In this document: one piece after another, positions 61,766-64,000 of the stretch
Layout: every line of letters starts with the position of its first letter
How positions within the stretch are numbered: position 1 is the first letter of the stretch
Source: Pseudoalteromonas sp. NC201
GTDB lineage: Bacteria > Pseudomonadota > Gammaproteobacteria > Enterobacterales > Alteromonadaceae
Reading direction: 5' to 3'
Length of the DNA: 64,000 nucleotides
Assembly: GCF_002850255.1 (NCBI RefSeq)
Contig: NZ_CP022522.1
Coordinates: forward strand, 3,524,501-3,588,500
Position numbers and translations under genes: made by a program
Notes under the pieces: generated by a model
The model's input: only the letters and a program-made list of their open reading frames with translations
What the model was told of the DNA's origin: nothing
The model's database searches: none

Positions 61766-64000
61766 GTGAGAATCACTGATACGGCGGTAAAGCGCCCGAT
61801 CTTCGCGATCGTTATTAACTTACTGCTGCTGACCTTTGGCTTAGTGGCATTTACTATGCTACCGCTGCGCGAATACCCTGATATTGAAACCCCAATAGTC
61901 AGTGTAAGCACTAACTACACAGGCGCATCAGCGGAAGTAGTAGAAACCAAGATCACCCAAGTATTAGAAAACCGGATTTCGGGGATCGAAGGGATCAAAA
62001 GCATAAATTCAAGTAGCCGCAATGGTAGTTCCAATATCACTATCGAATTTAATATCGATCGCGACATCGACGCTGCTGCAAATGATGTGCGTGAGCGCGT
62101 TTCTCGGGCGCTGGATAGGTTGCCAGAGCAAGTTAGGCCGCCTGAAGTATCGAAATCAAACAGCGACGAAAGCCCTATCGCTTGGTTTGTACTCAACAGC
62201 GAAACCATGGATACCTTGCAGCTTTCAGACTACGCCCAGCGCTTTATCGTTGACCGCCTGGCGGTTGTTGATGGCGTATCGAATGTACGTATTGGCGGTG
62301 AACGTCAATACGCCATGAAGATTTGGCTAGACCGAAAAGCGATGGCCGCTCGTGGAGTCACAAGCAGTGATATTGAACAAGTGCTACGCAGAGAAAACGT
62401 AGAATTACCCGCTGGCGAAATAGAATCCGTAGACCGTGATTTCTCTGTTCGTATTGCCAGAAGCTATAAGACTCAAGAAGACTTTGACAACCTAGTGATT
62501 AAGCGTGGCGAACAAGGCTATTTGGTGCGACTTGGTGAAGTCGCGCAGGTGGTACTTGAAGCCGCTGACGACGAAAGTACCTTCCGTGGTAATGGTAAAA
62601 ATATGATTGGCCTTGGCGTTGTAAAGCAAGCCAAAGCCAATACGCTAGAAGTGGTCGACAACGCCCGTAAAGAGCTTGAAAAAATAAAACGCAACCTGCC
62701 TCAAGGTACCACCATAGAAGACAGCTACGATTCTTCTATTTTTATTCGTGAGTCCATTGCGGAAGTATACAGCACACTTGCGATTGCCATGGCGTTGGTG
62801 GTACTCGTTATCTACATCTTCCTTGGCAATATCCGCGCTACGCTGATCCCTGCTGTTACCGTGCCGGTAGCCTTAGTTGCAACCTTTATGTTCTTGCTGG
62901 CCATGGGGTATTCTATCAACTTACTGACGCTTCTTGCACTTGTGCTTGCCATCGGCCTTGTGGTCGATGACGCCATTGTAATGCTGGAAAATATCTATCG
63001 CCGTATCGAGCTTGGCGAACCCAAGTTACTGGCGGCATACCGTGGCGCGCGTGAAGTAGGCTTTGCCATCATTGCAACAACCCTGGTTTTGGTTGCCGTG
63101 TTTATTCCCTTGGTCTTTATGGATGGTCGTATTGGTGCCCTATTTACCGAGTTTGCCTTTGCAGTAAGTGCTGCGGTGCTGTTCTCCAGTATTACCGCGT
63201 TGACCTTGTCTCCAGCCCTTTGCTCCAAAGTATTAAAACCTAGTAATAAAGAAAACCGCTTTAGTCAGTGGATGGACCGTCGATTTACTCGACTAGAACA
63301 AGGGTATCGCCGTGTTTTACAAGACAACTTATCGCGCAAATACAGCCTGATCGTGATGTTGGCACTAGCGGGTTTTACCAGCTATAGCCTGTTTAAACAG
63401 ATCCCGTCTGAACTGACACCAAAAGAAGACCGCGGTACTTTCTTCGTTATGATGAATGGTCCTGAAGGGGCAAGCTACGAAAACAACTCGCAAAATATGG
63501 CAAAAATTGAAGAGCGCCTACTTCCTTATGTAGACTCAGAGGAACTTAGCCGCGTGCTTATTCGGGTACCTGGTTGGGGTGGTCAAGGCGGTGTTGCTAT
63601 TATCGGCATGCCAGACTGGGATGAGCGAAAACGCTCTACTTGGGAAGTCATGGATGAGATCAGCGGTAAAATGCAAGATGTTACAGATATTCGCGCCTTT
63701 GCTATTATGCGCCGTGGTATTGGCGGCGGCGGTAACTCACGCCCCATTGAGTTTGTACTACAAGGCAACGACTATGACGAATTGGCCGCATGGCGTGATC
63801 GCATCCTAGAACGCGCACGAGAAAATAAAGGACTGGTTCGCCTCGATCACGATTACAAAGAAACCTTCCCACAGTTTTTGATAAGCATTGATAAAACCAA
63901 AGCCGCAGATTTAGGCGTGTCGGTAAGTGCCATCGGCCAAACGCTAGAAACCATGCTGGGACAACGTCGTGTTACCACCTTTATTGACCGCGGTGAAGAA
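61766..64000 (+). CDS. RND efflux transporter permease (partial, cut by window end)
   Basis: The first 745 codons of an AcrB/HAE1-type pump. It opens MRITDTAVKRPIFAIVINLLL, has the porter segment YPDIETPIVSV, and the TM4 sequence LVVDDAIVMLENIYRR with the aspartates of the proton relay, followed by IATTLVLVAVFIPLVFMDG and the second periplasmic porter half. Start is a GTG, six bases after the adaptor stop, so the two are an operon. The frame stays open to the end of the window. Substrates cannot be predicted. Confidence 0.93.
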   Translation, partial: MRITDTAVKRPIFAIVINLLLLTFGLVAFTMLPLREYPDIETPIVSVSTNYTGASAEVVETKITQVLENRISGIEGIKSINSSSRNGSSNITIEFNIDRDIDAAANDVRERVSRALDRLPEQVRPPEVSKSNSDESPIAWFVLNSETMDTLQLSDYAQRFIVDRLAVVDGVSNVRIGGERQYAMKIWLDRKAMAARGVTSSDIEQVLRRENVELPAGEIESVDRDFSVRIARSYKTQEDFDNLVIKRGEQGYLVRLGEVAQVVLEAADDESTFRGNGKNMIGLGVVKQAKANTLEVVDNARKELEKIKRNLPQGTTIEDSYDSSIFIRESIAEVYSTLAIAMALVVLVIYIFLGNIRATLIPAVTVPVALVATFMFLLAMGYSINLLTLLALVLAIGLVVDDAIVMLENIYRRIELGEPKLLAAYRGAREVGFAIIATTLVLVAVFIPLVFMDGRIGALFTEFAFAVSAAVLFSSITALTLSPALCSKVLKPSNKENRFSQWMDRRFTRLEQGYRRVLQDNLSRKYSLIVMLALAGFTSYSLFKQIPSELTPKEDRGTFFVMMNGPEGASYENNSQNMAKIEERLLPYVDSEELSRVLIRVPGWGGQGGVAIIGMPDWDERKRSTWEVMDEISGKMQDVTDIRAFAIMRRGIGGGGNSRPIEFVLQGNDYDELAAWRDRILERARENKGLVRLDHDYKETFPQFLISIDKTKAADLGVSVSAIGQTLETMLGQRRVTTFIDRGEE

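Overview
The window looks like chromosomal DNA of a marine gammaproteobacterium of the order Alteromonadales, most likely Pseudoalteromonas. This is inferred from the gene orders (prmA-dusB-fis; queA/tgt-yajC-secD-secF; pst-phoU with ppk-ppx), the moderate GC content and the proteins that can be recognised. Most of it is ordinary core genome. The more unusual material sits in short intergenic or accessory patches.

Layout. 0-6.7 kb: prmA, dusB-fis, purH, a lipoprotein methyltransferase and purD. 6.7-16.1 kb: a DUF2797 protein, a large c-di-GMP enzyme, an HDAC-family deacetylase, a secreted serine hydrolase, a translationally coupled trio (unknown protein, LysE-type exporter, gamma-glutamylcyclotransferase), a tautomerase-fold CHMI and rsuA. 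16.1-22.2 kb: a chemoreceptor whose ribosome binding site lies in a hairpin, an unlisted 40-residue double-glycine leader peptide followed by a polytopic membrane protein, a periplasmic solute-binding protein, an EAL-CBS-GGDEF protein and a Fur-box lipoprotein. 22.3-27.9 kb: secF, secD, yajC, tgt, queA. 28.2-33.2 kb: a REC-REC-PAS-GGDEF-EAL protein, a small membrane protein and an ECF sigma / anti-sigma / exported coiled-coil operon. 33.3-46.4 kb: oxyR and then a phosphate island (pit, DUF47 protein, phoU, pstB, pstA, pstC on the minus strand; gcvR, ppk, ppx on the plus strand), with PhoB-box-like sites upstream of pstC and ppk. 46.4-50 kb: an EAL-HDOD protein, a solute-binding protein, a PhnA-family protein and three MITE-like elements. 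50-57 kb: rlmJ, zapA and its coiled-coil neighbour, a degenerate metallo-beta-lactamase-fold protein, mltD, slyD, an SDR with an amidohydrolase, and a DUF2884 protein. 57-64 kb: a run of minus-strand genes with two DUF1566 proteins, then an RND efflux adaptor and permease, the permease cut by the window end.

How the genes work together. Phosphate uptake (PstCAB, PhoU, Pit) and polyphosphate turnover (Ppk, Ppx) appear to share PhoB control. Four proteins with GGDEF and/or EAL domains make this stretch dense in c-di-GMP signalling. The most interesting candidates are the orphan double-glycine peptide with its own promoter, palindrome and leader hairpin next to a putative immunity-like membrane protein; a mobile repeat whose terminal inverted repeat supplies the stop codon of ppx; and an intergenic region where two MITE-like elements seem to have split a transcription terminator.

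I saw no tRNA, rRNA, CRISPR array or full-length transposase. Family names rest on recognition of motifs by eye; no database search was run.
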